From positions 3,459,084 through 3,523,083 of the forward strand of contig OY482850.1 in NCBI GenBank assembly GCA_960531495.1: 64,000 nt of DNA, given 5' to 3'. This stretch comes from Zeus faber (lineage: Eukaryota; Chordata; Actinopteri; Zeiformes; Zeidae). Positions 21,210 through 33,766 of this stretch are shown piece after piece (positions within the stretch are counted from its first letter, which is position 1; each line of letters starts with the position of its first letter). The position numbers were made by a program, and so were the translations under genes. Under the pieces are notes generated by a model. The model saw only the letters and a list, made by a program, of their open reading frames with translations, searched no databases and had not been told where the DNA came from.

Positions 21210-21385
21210 ATCCTGGCGAAAGTACGCTACCGCGAGGAAGTGGGGGGGTTAAGAGGGTTTAAATTGCATGGATTTAAACTTTGTTCTGATGAGCACGAAA
21301 TAAAAGTGGGACACTGGTTTCACTTTTTTTCTCAATGGCTTAGTAAATTCAAGGTTGGAAGTTCTGAGAAATCAGGCTTCAAAGT
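21210..21385 (+). repeat. Dispersed repeat R2, copy 2
   Basis: Matches 7295-7400: GGATTTAAACTTTGTTCTGA, GCACGAAATAAAAGTGGGAC, TTAGTAAATTCAAGGTTGG. Diverged by point changes, without coding potential. Confidence 0.55.
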
Positions 21386-21609
21386 TTTAGAAGCATTTCC
21401 AGACTTTTGCCGCGCAAAACACACATTTAGAAACACAATTATTGCTTTAAATTACATTACATTTGGATAGTACTGTACTCCTTCAATGAGATGATGATGA
21501 ATGTGTTTTTCTGAAATGTACTTTAAACATTAATCTGTAAAAAAATGGTTGGAAAATGCATAATTCAAGTAAATCGTTAATTTTATCTTTAAGTTGATTC
21601 ATAAGTAGG

Positions 21610-21744
21610 GTGTGGGGATGGCGTGGTTTGAGTAGCCACACCTGTCCTGGGTCTAGGTAATTGGGGCCCAGGATCAGAGTGGCTGCATACCTGTTGCTTG
21701 TTGGTTGGTCTAACAGGCAACAGGTAAAACCCCCATCCCCACAC
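21610..21744. repeat. Cloverleaf-like inverted repeat H, copy 2 (135 bp)
   Basis: Same length as copy 1. The terminal repeat GTGTGGGGATGG (21610-21621) pairs with CCATCCCCACAC (21733-21744). Internal stems: GTGG/CCAC at 21623/21636, TCCTGGG/CCCAGGA at 21645/21667, and the long ACCTGTTGCTTGTT stem near 21690-21724. The closing pair of the second stem is A-T in copy 1 and T-A here, a compensatory change. Confidence 0.75.
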
Positions 21745-21769
21745 ACACGCAGGAGAGGAGCCCTTGTCA

Positions 21770-22040
21770 TGACATGGCTTATTCCATCTGGCCCACTCTA
21801 TACAATAAACTGTGTTTCTGAAACCCCGTCGTCTGTGTCTCTGTGCTGGGAGTTCCTGAAAACGGCACATGGGTGGCATGTGGCAGGCGCAACTGCCACA
21901 CTAGCACGTAAACAGGGACTCTCTGGAATGGGGAAGGGACACAGCAGCAACCCTTTTACCACTGGCAGCAGCAGGACTCACGGTCTCCAGCGGATGGTTG
22001 TGGGAGAAGCAGCCGCAGCGACCACCACAGGTATGTAAGT
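21770..22040 (+). repeat. Repeat unit A, copy 3
   Basis: Follows element H. It contains GTGTCTCTGTGCTGGGAGTT, GGGGAAGGGACACAGCAGC and ACCACTGGCAGCAGCAGGAC, aligning with 2035-2290. Near its end it reads ACCACCACAGGTATGTAAGT, a possible splice donor, but no exon is proved. Confidence 0.6.
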
Positions 22041-23044
22041 TTGAGAGATTTCAGTGGATGCTAAACTGAGATATTGACCTTTGAACCCTGATCAGGGTAT
22101 GGTCAAGGTATATCTCAGTAATTAAAAAATCTACAAAAATAAGGCGCATTGTTTTGGACAGCTCTTGACATGTTTAGAGGGGTGGTAGTGTCAATGGGGG
22201 GCGCCACTTAAAATGACCTAACATTTAATCCAGGGCTTTGCAAATTAAATATGTAAATTCTGACAACGCAGATATATTCCCCGACCAAATCTAACACCTA
22301 GTTGTGAGTAGTAACACTAGTAACAGGTGCATGTTGTTTTTCACTCATACCTTCTTTTCATTTTTAGGTTTATAATAATATAACTGCCTTACCCATGAGT
22401 CAATGGCATCAAGATGCAGAACAAAATGGCACAGAATTGTAGTTTATGTAGTTTTTATATGGTTAGGATTTAGGATTTCAAACATTTGTAAATAATTGCG
22501 TAAATATTACGCAATGCATATAATATATATATTTTTGCTCCCATAGAAGCCACAAGTTCATATGAGTTCACCTTGTTTTAAGAAAAACATGTTTTATTCG
22601 CAATGTCATGGAGAACTACTACCAATAATCCAGTGTAACAGCGACGTCTCTGATTGGTGGAGCTCGCTGTTACCATGGAAATGTTTACCACACTGGCTGA
22701 TGGGTACATGGGTGCAGGGCAAACAATGACATTTATATACAGTAAAATTCAATGGTATAATATGATGTTGATGGCCCCGGTGCAAAGATTTTTTTGACCC
22801 TCTCCGCGCACATGCACCCAGCGGCATCCTTGTCTCTAGCCATTTTGCTGCTCTACACAATCTGTCGACAGGGGGTGGGGGGTGGGGGGTGTCTGTTACG
22901 CATGTTCATTAGGCACGGTGTTTTGCTTTGTTCAATGAGGAACGGAGTAAAATATACAGTAGGAGCAACTTAGGCAGGGCAGCCAGACCATGACAGGGAC
23001 CAGGCAGATCCATGGCTGGTCCGTGGCTGGCCCGTGTCTCTCAA
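22041..23044. other. No gene recognised
   Basis: Mixed sequence with a G-rich run near 22866-22892 and no coding domain identified. Confidence 0.4.
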
Positions 23045-23289
23045 AGCCCATCCCTACATCCTCGTCGTGAGAGGAGGAAACAGGTAATGCTGACCAACAT
23101 GGCTCTGGTGAAGCGCATGGGCCAATCCCCTGTGACGTGGATATAAATGATTACAGAAACATTGATGATGAGTAAAAAACCCAGAAGCCTAGGAGAAGAA
23201 GACTCTTCAGGCAGACATGCTGAAGAGACTATGAAGGCGCATACTGAAAACCATATGGAGAGGGTGCGGCGGAATCTTCTATCCTCTAT

Positions 23290-24060
23290 GCAACCTACTA
23301 ACATCGCAACCCGGAACATCAGGACCATGTACCAAGCAGGGAAAACGTCAGTCATTGCAGAAGAGATACAGGTACAAGATCTCTGTACTCGGTCTGTGTG
23401 AAACCAGGATAAAAATAGGAGAAGTCAGACTCGCAACCGGTGAGTCCATATTATACTCTGGACATCCGGATGATAAGGCACCATACACGGAGGGAGTAGC
23501 ATTTTTGCTCTACAAAGAAGCACAGAGGTCCCTCACCAGCTGGGAGCCAATCAACTCCAGAATCATCACTGCGCGATTCCAAACCACACAGAAAAGAATC
23601 AAGCTTCAAGTCATAGAATGCTATGCACCCACCAAAAATGCCAATGAGGAATCAAAGGACAACTTCTACAGTCAACTGCAACAGATACTCCAGACCAGAC
23701 CAGCAAGAGACATCATTGTGCTCATGGGAGACATAAATGCAAAGGTGGGAATGGACAACAGTGGATACCATCTGGTAATGGGAAAGCAAGAAATTGGCAC
23801 CATGAACGAGAACGGAGAGATCTTTGCTGATGTCTGTGCAAACAACAACCTGGTCATATGCGGAACACTCTTTCCCCATGAAACCACCCACAAAGCCACT
23901 TGGGTATCACCTGACCACACTACTGAAAACCAGATCGACCACATATGCATAAACAGGAAGTTCAGACGCTCTCTCCTGGATGTTTGAGTGAAGAGGGGAG
24001 CAGACGCCGGGTCAGACCACCACCTACAGACAGCTAAAATACAACTGAAGACCTGTTCAG
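23290..24060 (+). pseudogene. RTE-like LINE 2 endonuclease
   Basis: The start NIATRNIRTMYQAGKTSVIA and GLCETRIKIGEVR lie in two overlapping frames (shift near 23370). VIECYAPTKN follows, then VLMGDINAKVGMDNSGY (catalytic D and N), GTLFPHETTHKATWVSPDH, QIDHICINRKFRRSLLDV and a downstream SDHH motif at 24013. The catalytic residues are mostly intact, but a stop at 23985 and the frameshift break the frame. It would nick target DNA to prime reverse transcription. Confidence 0.82.
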
Positions 24061-24062
24061 AA

Positions 24063-24494
24063 GAAGAAAGAAACAGTCTTTAATCGTCACACGACACTCC
24101 ACAACACATGCTTGCACACACACACACGCACATGCTTGATGGTGGCCGGTGAAATGGCTCCTCTGCTTTTGACCCATCCTGGCTTGTCCTTCCTCCGGGG
24201 GCACAGCCAGGAGCAGTGGGCAGCATACGTGGACGCGCCCGGGGACCAGGTGATAAGTGTCCATCGCTGGTCAGACGATGATGGGTGCATGTTTTTGGTG
24301 GGGGTCCTTACTGACGTGAGGTGGAGGAAACCCCATGTGAACACAGGGAGAACATGCAAACTCCACACAGAAAGGCTCCTGTTTTGGAAGATAACCCGCC
24401 GGAGCACGGTGCCAACAGCGCCCCAGGCGGGAATCGAACCCAGGACCTTCTTGCTGTGAGGCAGCAGTGCAATGCACTGCGCCACCGTGCCACG
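24063..24494 (-). mobile_element. tRNA-derived SINE, copy 2 (most complete, minus strand)
   Basis: On the minus strand the head TGGCACGGTGGCGCAGTGC (A-box-like) and GGTTCGATTCC (B box) are followed by the GTGGAGTTTGCATGTTCTCC body and the GTGTGACGATTAAAGACTG end. It sits inside the LINE 2 coding region between endonuclease and RT, so it is younger than that LINE. The three copies in the window allow a consensus of about 430 bp. Confidence 0.85.
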
Positions 24495-24499
24495 GTGGA

Positions 24500-26376
24500 A
24501 GTGTTGGGGAGGAAGAAAACAAACCACAAGCCGTGGCTGTCAACAGAAACACTGAAAATAATCGAAGGGAGGAGGGTAAAAAAACACACAATAAACAACA
24601 GCAGAACATGAGCACAAAAGGTGGCAGCCCATAGAGATTATGAAGCTGCAAACAAGGAGGTGAAAAAAAGCGCTAAACACGACAAAATAAATTACATTGA
24701 AGACTTGGCACAGCAAGCGAAGGTCGCAGCCTCAAAGAACAACCTAAAGGATCTCTACCTGACCACAAAGAAACTAGCAGGCAAGTTTAGGCGGACAAAC
24801 ACAAAGATCCGCAACAAGCAGGGTCATCTCTTGACCACCAAGGAAGAACAGCAGAAAAGATGGACGGAGCACTTCAGGGAACTGCTCAACAGACAGCTCC
24901 CTGACCAGACGGTAGAGATCCCACCAGCTGCTCAGATGCTGGAGGTAAGCTGCGATCCCCCAACAAGATCTGAAGTAAAGGAGGCAATAAAGGGATTGCG
25001 CCATGGCAGGGTGGAAGGGCCAGACTAGATCTCTGCAAAGGCCTTACAAACTGCTCTTGAAACCTCAACTACCATGCTTCACCAGCTGATCAAACAAATA
25101 TGGGAGGATGAGATCATGCCAACGGACTGGAAGGATGGCCTCATTGCAATTGTACCCAAGAAAGGAGACCTCAGGGAGTGTAACAACTACAGAGGGATCA
25201 TGCTGCTATCAATATCCGGCAAAGTGTTCAATCGCATTATCTTGGAGAGGCTGCTGAAAGGGGCTGATGAAAGACTGAGAGAGAACCAGGCTGGCTTCCG
25301 GAACAGAAGATCGTGCAGTGACTAAATTTCCACCCTCAGGATCATCATCGAGCAGTCCATAGAATGGAACACCCCTGTCTATGTGAATTTCATTGACTTT
25401 GAAAAGGCATTTGACAGCGTAGACCGGGTGCTGCTGTGGAAGCTCACGGCTCACTATGGTATCCCTCCGAAATATGTAAACATCATCAAGAACAAATTCC
25501 CGGGTATGCAATGTCAAGTGCTCCACCAGGGATCTGCACATGAAAAGATCGAAGTGCTCACTGGTGTGAGACAGGGCTGCCTCCTCTGTCAGTTCCTCTT
25601 CCTCCTATGTATCGACTGGATCATGAAACAAACAACCATCAATAAAAAGAATGGCATCCAGTGGAGTCTGACAGAACACATTGACAATCTCGACTTTGGA
25701 TGACATCGCACTGCTCTCACATACACACCAACAGACGCAGGACAAGACAACACGGCTGGAAACAACCGCAGCTGTCCTTGGACTCAAAATAAATGGGCCA
25801 AAAAACAAAATCATGCCGATAATCAACAAAAGCATGAATTCAACACTCGAGGGCCACTCTATCGAAGAGGTCAACAAATTTACTTATCTGGGAAGTGTGA
25901 TAGCTGTGGACGGAGGGTCAGAGGAAGACGTAAAGTCAAGAATTGGAAAAGCTAGAGCAGCATTCAACATCCTAATCAAGATATGCAAAGCAAAAAAGAT
26001 CTCTCTCAAGACCAAGCTCAAAATTTTCAACTCCAACGTCAAATCCGTACTGATGTATGGATCTGAAACATGGAAGAACACCACTACCATCATAAGCAAG
26101 CTGCAGACATTCATGAACCACTGCCTAAGACGCATCCTTGGGATCTTCTGGCCAAACAAAATTAACAACATCAACCCATGGGAACACACCAACCAGAAAC
26201 CAATAGAAGTACAGATGAAAAGGAGAGAGTGGATCTGGATTGGTCACACACTGAGAAGAGACAAAACAACAATAACCAAACAGGCACTGAGATGGAACGT
26301 TGAACCTGGGGGAGAGGTCGTCCCAAGAACACCTGGAGAAGAAGCACAGAGCAAGAGTTCAAGAAGGAGGGGCTGA
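24500..26376 (+). pseudogene. RTE-like LINE 2 reverse transcriptase
   Basis: Linker (RWTEHFRELLN at 24857), then WKDGLIAIVPKKGDLRECNN, YRGIMLLSISGKVFNRIILE, ENQAGFRNRRSC, FIDFEKAFDSVDR (first catalytic Asp) and VRQGCLLCQFLF. Stops interrupt at 25026 and 25322. At the FADD palm box (25695-25705) a one-base frameshift moves the reading from NLDFG to a frame continuing DDIALLSHT. The C-terminal part is open to 26376. No active RT can be made. Confidence 0.85.
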
Positions 26377-26470
26377 CGTGGCAACAGCTGGAGAAGATGG
26401 CCCAAGATAGACGAGGGTGGAGGCGATTCATCAATGGCCCATGTTCTGAAAGGAATTCAAAGGCCTAACT

Positions 26471-27644
26471 AACAAACTAACTAACATTTCCTCACATTCC
26501 TCAGTGCTTTTGAGGTGGGTGGGAGGGAGGACATGATGATTGTGGCTGACAATTCTCCCTTCATTGATGAAAAAAGTAATACTACACTATATATAAAGTT
26601 GGGTTCTTAAATTGATATAACTTAATTCATCTCACAATGGTGATTGTTTCTGTTCCCTTTTTCATTAGGGCCTATATTTAAATATAATATGTATTTCAAT
26701 AATTTATAACAATCATAAAACTATTAGTAGGTTGAAAAACATTGTAACACATTATAAGCCACTTTTGAGTCACTACCAAAGTAGGCCGCAGATAAAGCCT
26801 TGCACTTAATGGTCGATCGTTGTCTTATCCTAAGGTCTGGAAGCCCCCACATCTACCAAAACATATGCAATTGCAGACCCATTGACAAAAAATTCCACAT
26901 TCCAAAGGAGCGATAAATCCCCTTTTCACTGAGAGGTGAAAATTCCCACCGGTCCAATGGGGTGGGGGGAACTAAATGGCCTCTCTGTAGAGGCTACTGA
27001 GGAGGAACCAGATATGCAGTTTACTGTCTTACAGGACTTAAAAAAAAAAGACTCAAAATGATTAATCTCTCATCAAAATAGTTGATCATTCATTAATTAG
27101 TTGGCAACTAATTAATTGACGTGTCATTGCATGCATCTCAAAAAATACATCATTAACTTAATTTTTAAATAAAAACCATGAAGTAAAAACTATGTTACAG
27201 TAAAACAATAAGTGTTCAAAAGGATCCATACACTGTTTAGCATAGTATAATAATTTATACAAATTATTATTATATCCCTGGTGTTTATTTTATTCTAGTG
27301 ACATTTATTTATCTATTTGTAATTTTTTATTGTGTCAATGTTGTTTTTTTGAATTTGGAAAATGAATCTATTGAATGGGGGGTGGTGTTGATGGGGGACC
27401 GTTTCTCCCAGAGAGAATGCAGAAATTTGTTGCAATATTTCACAATTATTTAAAGTAAAATACAATCTGATAGTTCAACGACCTTTATTTTGAAATCAAA
27501 AGGCCAAAGATTAGAACCTATAAATCCACACACATAGCCGCTTTAAAAAGAAGAACAACTGCAGTTTACATAATCTACCACTAGTCACGTTAATGTATCA
27601 AGTATTGCATTGCATACCTGTTTTGTCTTACCTCTTAGTAGTAC
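26471..27644. other. No gene recognised
   Basis: AT-rich, with no coding domain or repeat partner seen. Confidence 0.4.
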
Positions 27645-28080
<436 letters not shown>

Positions 28081-28574
28081 GCAGTGTTTATCTTACAATA
28101 GACAACCATGTGTCTAATTCACCATTCAGTATGACCCTGCATTGTTGTGGCCCATGATTGTTTAAGATGTCCACTATCAAGTTGACTATCACTTTTATTA
28201 TTCTCTATATTATACTTTATCTTTCTTTTAGTTAAATCATTTTTTTAAATTTATACTACACCACTTCTTTGCATTTTAGATTTTTTAAATATTGTTTATC
28301 AAAACTGTTTTTAAATACTCTTTAAATTATGTTTTTAAACACTGTTCTATTTTAATCACTACTTTGCCCTTATTTTACTTATTATGTAAAGTTGAGTTGG
28401 CTCTGAGACTAAGAATCCCATTACTGGTAATGATGCTTGCATTGCTATCAAGTATTGCACAATAAACTTGAAACCTGAAATTATAATTATATAAACCTAG
28501 TTTGAGAAATCAAAAGCTGACAACAAAAGCTATTGAACTTAGGAATTTAAATACTGTAACCCAAAACAACAGCT
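28081..28574. other. No gene recognised
   Basis: AT-rich, no coding domain seen. Confidence 0.4.
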
Positions 28575-28612
28575 TATTTTTATTTTATTTTATTTTATTT
28601 TATTTTATTTTT
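28575..28612. repeat. (TTTTA)n microsatellite
   Basis: About seven TTTTA units ending in a T run. Confidence 0.9.
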
Positions 28613-28945
28613 TTGAACCTGTGGTGTCAGCATGCTGGGCATACAACACAGAGTATTTGTAATTCCATTGCATCTAGGACAGAGTTCTCAACCTGCAATG
28701 CAACTCTTTATTAATTCTTTAATCATCAAGAACTGCTGCAATAACTCTGTCCTGTGGACGACTTGTAGGACAATAGCAGCATTTTTTTCATTACACAGAA
28801 CCACCACCAATCCCCCTCTTTGGAGAACTCTCTTACCATGTTTTGGTCTATAAGCAAATAATCAGTACTCCAAGAGGAGGTAAATCACCACAGGTGAAAC
28901 AAATAAACGTGGAACCAAAGAAGGATATGTACATGGAAAAACATA

Positions 28946-28949
<4 letters not shown>

Positions 28950-28999
<50 letters not shown>
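28950..28999. repeat. (AT)n microsatellite
   Basis: A pure AT run of about 50 bases. Confidence 0.95.
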
Positions 29000-29002
<3 letters not shown>

Positions 29003-29086
29003 ATCAGATGACAACATGTATCGAAATAACAGAGTTAATTAAGTCCAGAAAAACTGGATCAGCAATTCGGCACGTTCAAAGCAGGT

Positions 29087-29129
29087 GGTGTGTGTGTGCT
29101 TGTGATGAGACTGCCTGTATGTGTGTGTT

Positions 29130-29205
<76 letters not shown>
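29087..29205. repeat. (TG)n microsatellite
   Basis: A TG-rich run with interruptions at the left and pure TG from about 29136. It ends just before an L2 fragment. Confidence 0.95.
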
Positions 29206-29207
<2 letters not shown>

Positions 29208-29224
29208 TCACTCAATGTTGTGTC

Positions 29225-30232
29225 ATTATACATTGCATTGGCTACCTGTTAACAATTATACCATTGGAACCTTAAAGAGAATTGTACATGAGTTACAGCC
29301 GTTCAAAGCATCATCAACTGAGGATCCTGTGAACAACAGAAAATATCATTGATAAGATTGCACCTGTTAAACTAAAAACATAGAAAAACAAAAAGCCCCC
29401 TGGAGAAATGGACCAGCTATTAGGCAGCTTAAGAGAGAGTCTCGCCAGGCAGAAAGAAAATGGAGAAAGACAAATATTCAGGTTCATCATGAAATTTACA
29501 AGGATAGACTCAATCGATACAATATAGAAATTAAACAGGCAAGACAGTCTTTCTTCTCAAAAATAATTAATGAAAACATCAACAATAGTAAAGTACTCTT
29601 CTTCACTGTTCATCGACTTATTAATCCAACATCTACAAGCCGTCGGAGATGCTCTCCACTGAAAAATGTGAGGAGTTCGCGACATTCTTCAGTAACAAAA
29701 TTCTAGCTATCAGAGAGAATATTAGTGCCTCAACATCCAGAAATGAACCTACCCTTCAGTTCCCCAGTAATATGACTGCAGCCATGGCTCATTTCGTCCC
29801 CTTAGACATAAAAAGACTGGATGATATTGTTGGTCATCTCAGGTCCTCCACCTGCTGGCTGGTGGAGGACCCCCTCCCTCCCACATTTTTTAAAACAGTT
29901 TTTAACTGCGTAGCACATGAGGTGTTAGGAATTTTAAATGGCTCTCTTCAATCAGGTATATTTCCTGCAGCATTTAAAACAGTTGTCATTAAACCACTAC
30001 TGAAGAAGAGCAGTTATTGCCAACTACAGGCCCATTTCCAACCTGCCGTTCCTAGGCAAAATCCTAAAAAAAACAGTTTACCTTCAGCTTAACAACTACC
30101 TAACCTCAAACAACCTTTTAGAAACCTATCAATCTGGCTTTCGACCTCACCATACCACAGAAACAGCACTTAATAAAGTTCTGAACGATCTACACATATA
30201 TACAGATGCCAAAAAATCATCTGTTCTTCTTC
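29225..30232 (+). mobile_element. L2-type LINE copy 2, linker and RT start
   Basis: Continues from TLKRIVHELQP (29265) through the linker (APWRNGPAI.QLKRESRQAE in decayed form) to KCEEFATFFSNKILAIRENI, FVPLDIKRLDDIVGHLRSST, EVLGILNGSLQSGIFPAAFK and SGFRPHHTTETALNKVLNDL (30132). It is cut at 30232 by a gypsy LTR fragment. Frameshifts occur near 30030 and 30090. It is much closer to the minus-strand copy at 40805-42345 than to random LINEs. Confidence 0.87.
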
Positions 30233-30410
30233 TGTCAGGCCCACGGCCTCCCAGCAAGTTCCTAGCTCCTAGTGCTTGTTTCAAGTCTCTAGCTTATGTC
30301 TCTTTGTTTCGTCTTCCCCTTACCTGCTTGTCTCCTCTCGTCGACCCAGTCTGTCCGTCCATCTCCAGCCAGCCCGGTTTACCTGCTTGTCTCCACTTGT
30401 CGACCAAGGC
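30233..30410 (+). mobile_element. Gypsy-2 family LTR fragment
   Basis: Starts TGTCAGGCCCACGGCCTCCC and contains CGTCTTCCCCTTACCTGCTT, TCGTCGACCCAGTCTG and AGCCAGCCCGGTTTACC, all shared with the gypsy-2 LTRs at 33426 and 36153. The part between CCTCCCAGC and AAGTTCCTAG is deleted and the 3' half is missing. It interrupts the L2 copy and abuts the minisatellite. Confidence 0.85.
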
Positions 30411-31950
30411 GCTGTTGCTGTTGCTGCTACTATTGCTGCTGCTGTTTTCTGTCGCTGCTATTGTTTCTGCTGGTATTGTTGGTGCTGGTGTTGTCTTTGC
30501 TGCTGCTAACCTTATACTTAAACTTAACCATCCACAGTGACTGGATTAAGATGAGATGCACACAGTTTAAATTTCAGTGTCTGTCAGGGCTGCCACTTCC
30601 GGTTCCGGTGACATCTTTGCTGTGCGTTGCTTTCCTGAGAACTGTTGACTCAAGTCAGATGAGATTTCTGGTTCCGGTGAGAGCTACCCCTTCCGGTTCC
30701 GGTGATGTCTTCGCTTGTGCGCTGTTGCTGCTGCTGTTACTGCTGTTTTTGCTGCTGCTATTGTTGCTGCTGTTATAGTAGCCGCTGGTGTTGTTATTGC
30801 TGCTGGTGTTGTTGTTGGTGTTGCTAACCTCATACCTTAACTGGTGTTGTCGTTGCTGCTGCTAACCTTATACCGAAACTTAACCATCCCTAAATTTACA
30901 CCTAAACTTTATCTCTTATCCCCATATCTCTAACCTTATACCCTAATTTAAATATCTCTAACTTTTTACCTCAACTCAACATTTCTAACATCTTTAACCT
31001 GAGTCATTTTTCCGGTTCCGGTGAGGTCTTTGGTGTGCGTTGCTATTGTTGCTCCTGCTTTGGATTTGCTGTTGTTGCTGCTGGTGTTTATGTTGCTGCT
31101 GTGGCTGCTGCTGCTATTTCTGTTGCTGTGGTTGTTTCTGTTGTGACAGTTAGAGGATCATAAGAAGGGTGTGTTTTCGGAGAGAGAGAGTCAAAAGGGT
31201 TTCCCTCCCGAGGTCTGATTGAAAACTTGACCCGTCCCACTTAGGGACGCTAATTAAGGACCATGACTGGATTAAGATGAGATGGTGCACACGGTTAAAA
31301 TTTCCGTTTCCGATGAGGGCTACCACTTCCGGGTCGGGTGACGTCTTTTCGGTGCTTTACTTCGTTGAGATACGATGGTACACACTGTCGACTCAATACA
31401 GATGAGGAGATTTCTGGTTCCGGTGAGAGCTACAACTTCCGGTCCCAGTGACGTCTTCACTTGTGCGCTGTTGCTGCTACTGTTACTGCTGCTGTTGCTG
31501 TTTTTGTTGATGCTGTTGTCTGCTGCTGGTATTGTCGCTGCTGGTGCTGTTGTTGGTGCCGCTAACCTTATACCTTAACTGGTGTTGTCGTTGCTGCTGC
31601 TAACCTTATACCTAAACTTAACCCTTGCTTAACTTATACCTCAACTAACCGTAAACCTTATACTTCGACTTAATCATCTCTAACCTGAGTGACCTCTCCG
31701 GTTCCAGTAAGAGCTACCACCTCCAGTACCGGTGACGTCTTTGCTTGTGCATTGGTGCTGTTGTTGCTGCTGGTGTCGATGTTGCTGCTGGCGTTGTTGT
31801 TGTTTCTGTGACTGTTGTTGCTGCTGTTGTTGTTTTCTGTTGCTGTTGCTGTGGTTGGAGTCGCTTTTATTGTTGTTTTTGCTGTCTTTGTTGTTGCTTT
31901 TGTTGTTGCTGTTGTTTCAGGGACATTCTTTTGTAATGACCGGCTGACAA
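30411..31950 (+). repeat. GCT/GTT-rich composite minisatellite (left array)
   Basis: Alternates GCTGTTGCTG-rich blocks with a recurring non-triplet block: GACTGGATTAAGATGAGATG (30539 and 31265), TTCCGGTTCCGGTGACGTCT-type text, and TTATACCTTAACTTAACC-type text. Unit length is roughly 0.7 kb. Translation gives only low-complexity Leu/Ala/Cys runs, which I do not regard as genes. The mirror array is at 38400-40770. Confidence 0.85.
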
Positions 31951-32015
31951 CTACGTTCTCTCTTTTTTTTTTGTATTTCTTCGTAAAGCGCATTGTGTTG
32001 CCCTGGTATGAAATT
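31951..32015 (+). mobile_element. L2-type LINE copy 2, 3' terminal segment
   Basis: TTGTATTTCTTCGTAAAGCG followed by CATTGTGTTGCCCTGGTATG, the same as the L2 end at 4676-4720 and the reverse of 38335-38400. It lies just after the minisatellite, which places the array between the L2 ORF and its 3' end. Confidence 0.85.
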
Positions 32016-33420
32016 TGTATTGATGTTTTAGTTCAAACTTGGTCCAAATTTAATAAGTTTTATATGAGAGGATGTGTCTATGTATAAAAAACCTGTTTGT
32101 GCACCCTCTGAGTCTCTGTGTTCATATTTCACAGACCAGCCTGCGGTTTAGCAGCAGGCAGCCAATTTAAGCCCATTTGTATGTAGCCCGCTTGTGTGTG
32201 ATGCATTTCCACACATGTACGCCTGGGTGCTGCAGTGCATCCTAAGACAAGTGCTTTTTGTTTTCCTCTCTCTTCTCATAATGCCTGAGACAGGGTGCTG
32301 TGCCTGGAGAGCTGCTTGAGTTTCAGTCATTTCAGAAAATGTCATTTCAGCCATGCGCAGCAGGCTAAGCTCAGTGGCGACCAGCAGCGGCTCGTCTTAC
32401 ACACTTGCCCTGATTGATGGCCTAACTTACGTCGGAAGAGCTGCCCCTCGATGCTGCTCCTCTCTCCTGATTCTTTATTAAGAGAGCCTCTCGTCTCCTC
32501 TGCCCTCCTCTCCTCTTCGCATCTTAACGCATTTCCCCTAATCCATTAACGCATAAACGATCTGTTGTTTTACCTCTCCCTGTCACACCTGCCTCGCATT
32601 GCATATTTTGAAAGGATGTCCTTCGATGGGAGCGAAGGGCGTAATTTGTTTGTATTTGCTGAGATGCCAGAGCCTCCTACGTACAGGTTAATGTGGCATA
32701 GTGTGGACAATTGAAGGGTTCTTCTTCAAAGGTGGTCTTTTAAATGCCAGTCCTTTGACGTAAGATGGCTGCCATCCTGTCCGTGAAGATATATTAAATA
32801 TCAGTAGAAGAGCAAATGCACATAGTTATGCAGATATACATAAAACATCAAAAGAAAGAAGGTTTCTCAAAAGAAAACAACCTTTTTAACATCCGCTGTA
32901 ATGTCTGCACTTGAGAGTGGACATATCCTGTATGTCTAAACTGCACCTGCAACCCTGAAGTCGCTTGATGCAGTATACCACAGTGGTATTTTGTTCTATT
33001 GCATCATTGTGAGTCATATGAAGTAGTTGGATGGTCATTGTTAACATTTAGAAGAAATCGGTATACATCTGTATTTATATACAAGACCTTGCTATCAAAA
33101 CTGTCTGGATGCAGGGATAACAGCTTTCATTTAGTTCAAAAGGAATATTCATGACATCAGACAGCTCCTAATACCAAGACTGAACTGGGAAAGAATGGTA
33201 TTCAGCAACAATGTACCTTATTATTAGTGATGCTAGACTCCTGAATGATTTTTTGCGTAGCGAACACATCTTTTCAAGAACTCGGGAGTCTGGTGTTACT
33301 ACAACAAAAGAAAGAATCTTGACTCACAAACTTGAAATAATTTATGAGGACTAAATTAAAGTCCAAGGCAAAAAAGGCAATGCATTTGTCATAATTCCTT
33401 TTCAATGTAACTGATTTACA
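32016..33420. other. No gene recognised
   Basis: About 1.4 kb without recognised mobile-element coding text. It may be older single-copy DNA. A short minus frame at 32354-32148 has no known domain. Confidence 0.4.
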
Positions 33421-33425
33421 CTTTG

Positions 33426-33766
33426 TGTTAGGCTCCCACAGCCTCCCAGCGCCACTCAAGCCTGATTGCACACACCTGGGATCAATTACCTGCACAGTAT
33501 TTAATCCCAGCTTCCTAGTCATTCCTTGCCAGACCGTCAACTAGCTTTCCCCGAGTTGCCTCGCTATTGGCTCCCTTCCAAGTTCCTAGTGCATATTCCT
33601 AGTTCGTAGTTTATGTCTCGTCTTCCCCTTACCTGCTTGTCTCCTCTCGTCGACCCAGTCTGTCTCTCCAAATCCAGCCAGCCCGGTTTACCTGCCTGTC
33701 TCCGCTCGTCGACCAAGGCTGCCCATCCATCTCCATCCAGCCTGGTTCCCCGTCTCTCTGACACCC
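33426..33766 (+). mobile_element. Gypsy-2 5' LTR (shortened)
   Basis: Matches the 3' LTR but lacks about 38 bases after CAGCGCCACT and lacks everything past CCTGGTTCC...GTCTCTC. At 33763-33768 it joins protease coding sequence directly, so U5, primer site, gag and the protease active site are deleted. Confidence 0.85.

Larger units (their letters stand above)
23045..26470 (+). mobile_element. RTE-like LINE 2 (near full coding length, broken)
   Basis: Carries an APE endonuclease and RT in order, with a SINE inserted between them at 24063-24494. The C-terminal block (LMYGSETW, LQTFMNHCLRRILGI, GHTLRRD, QALRWN, then GRGWRRFI-like text to 26430) is typical of this LINE type. There are about four frame breaks and in-frame stops. 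Its RT differs clearly from the fragment at 1-1422, so two families are present. The clade is uncertain. Confidence 0.85.

Noticed and set aside
30296-31950. Long Leu/Cys/Ala-rich frames as secreted or membrane proteins
   Set aside because: They are translations of GCT/GTT tandem repeats, open in several frames and interrupted by unit boundaries; there is no start context or domain.
32016-33420. Host gene between the L2 copies
   Set aside because: No frame longer than about 70 codons and no recognised domain; only weak, low-information ORFs.
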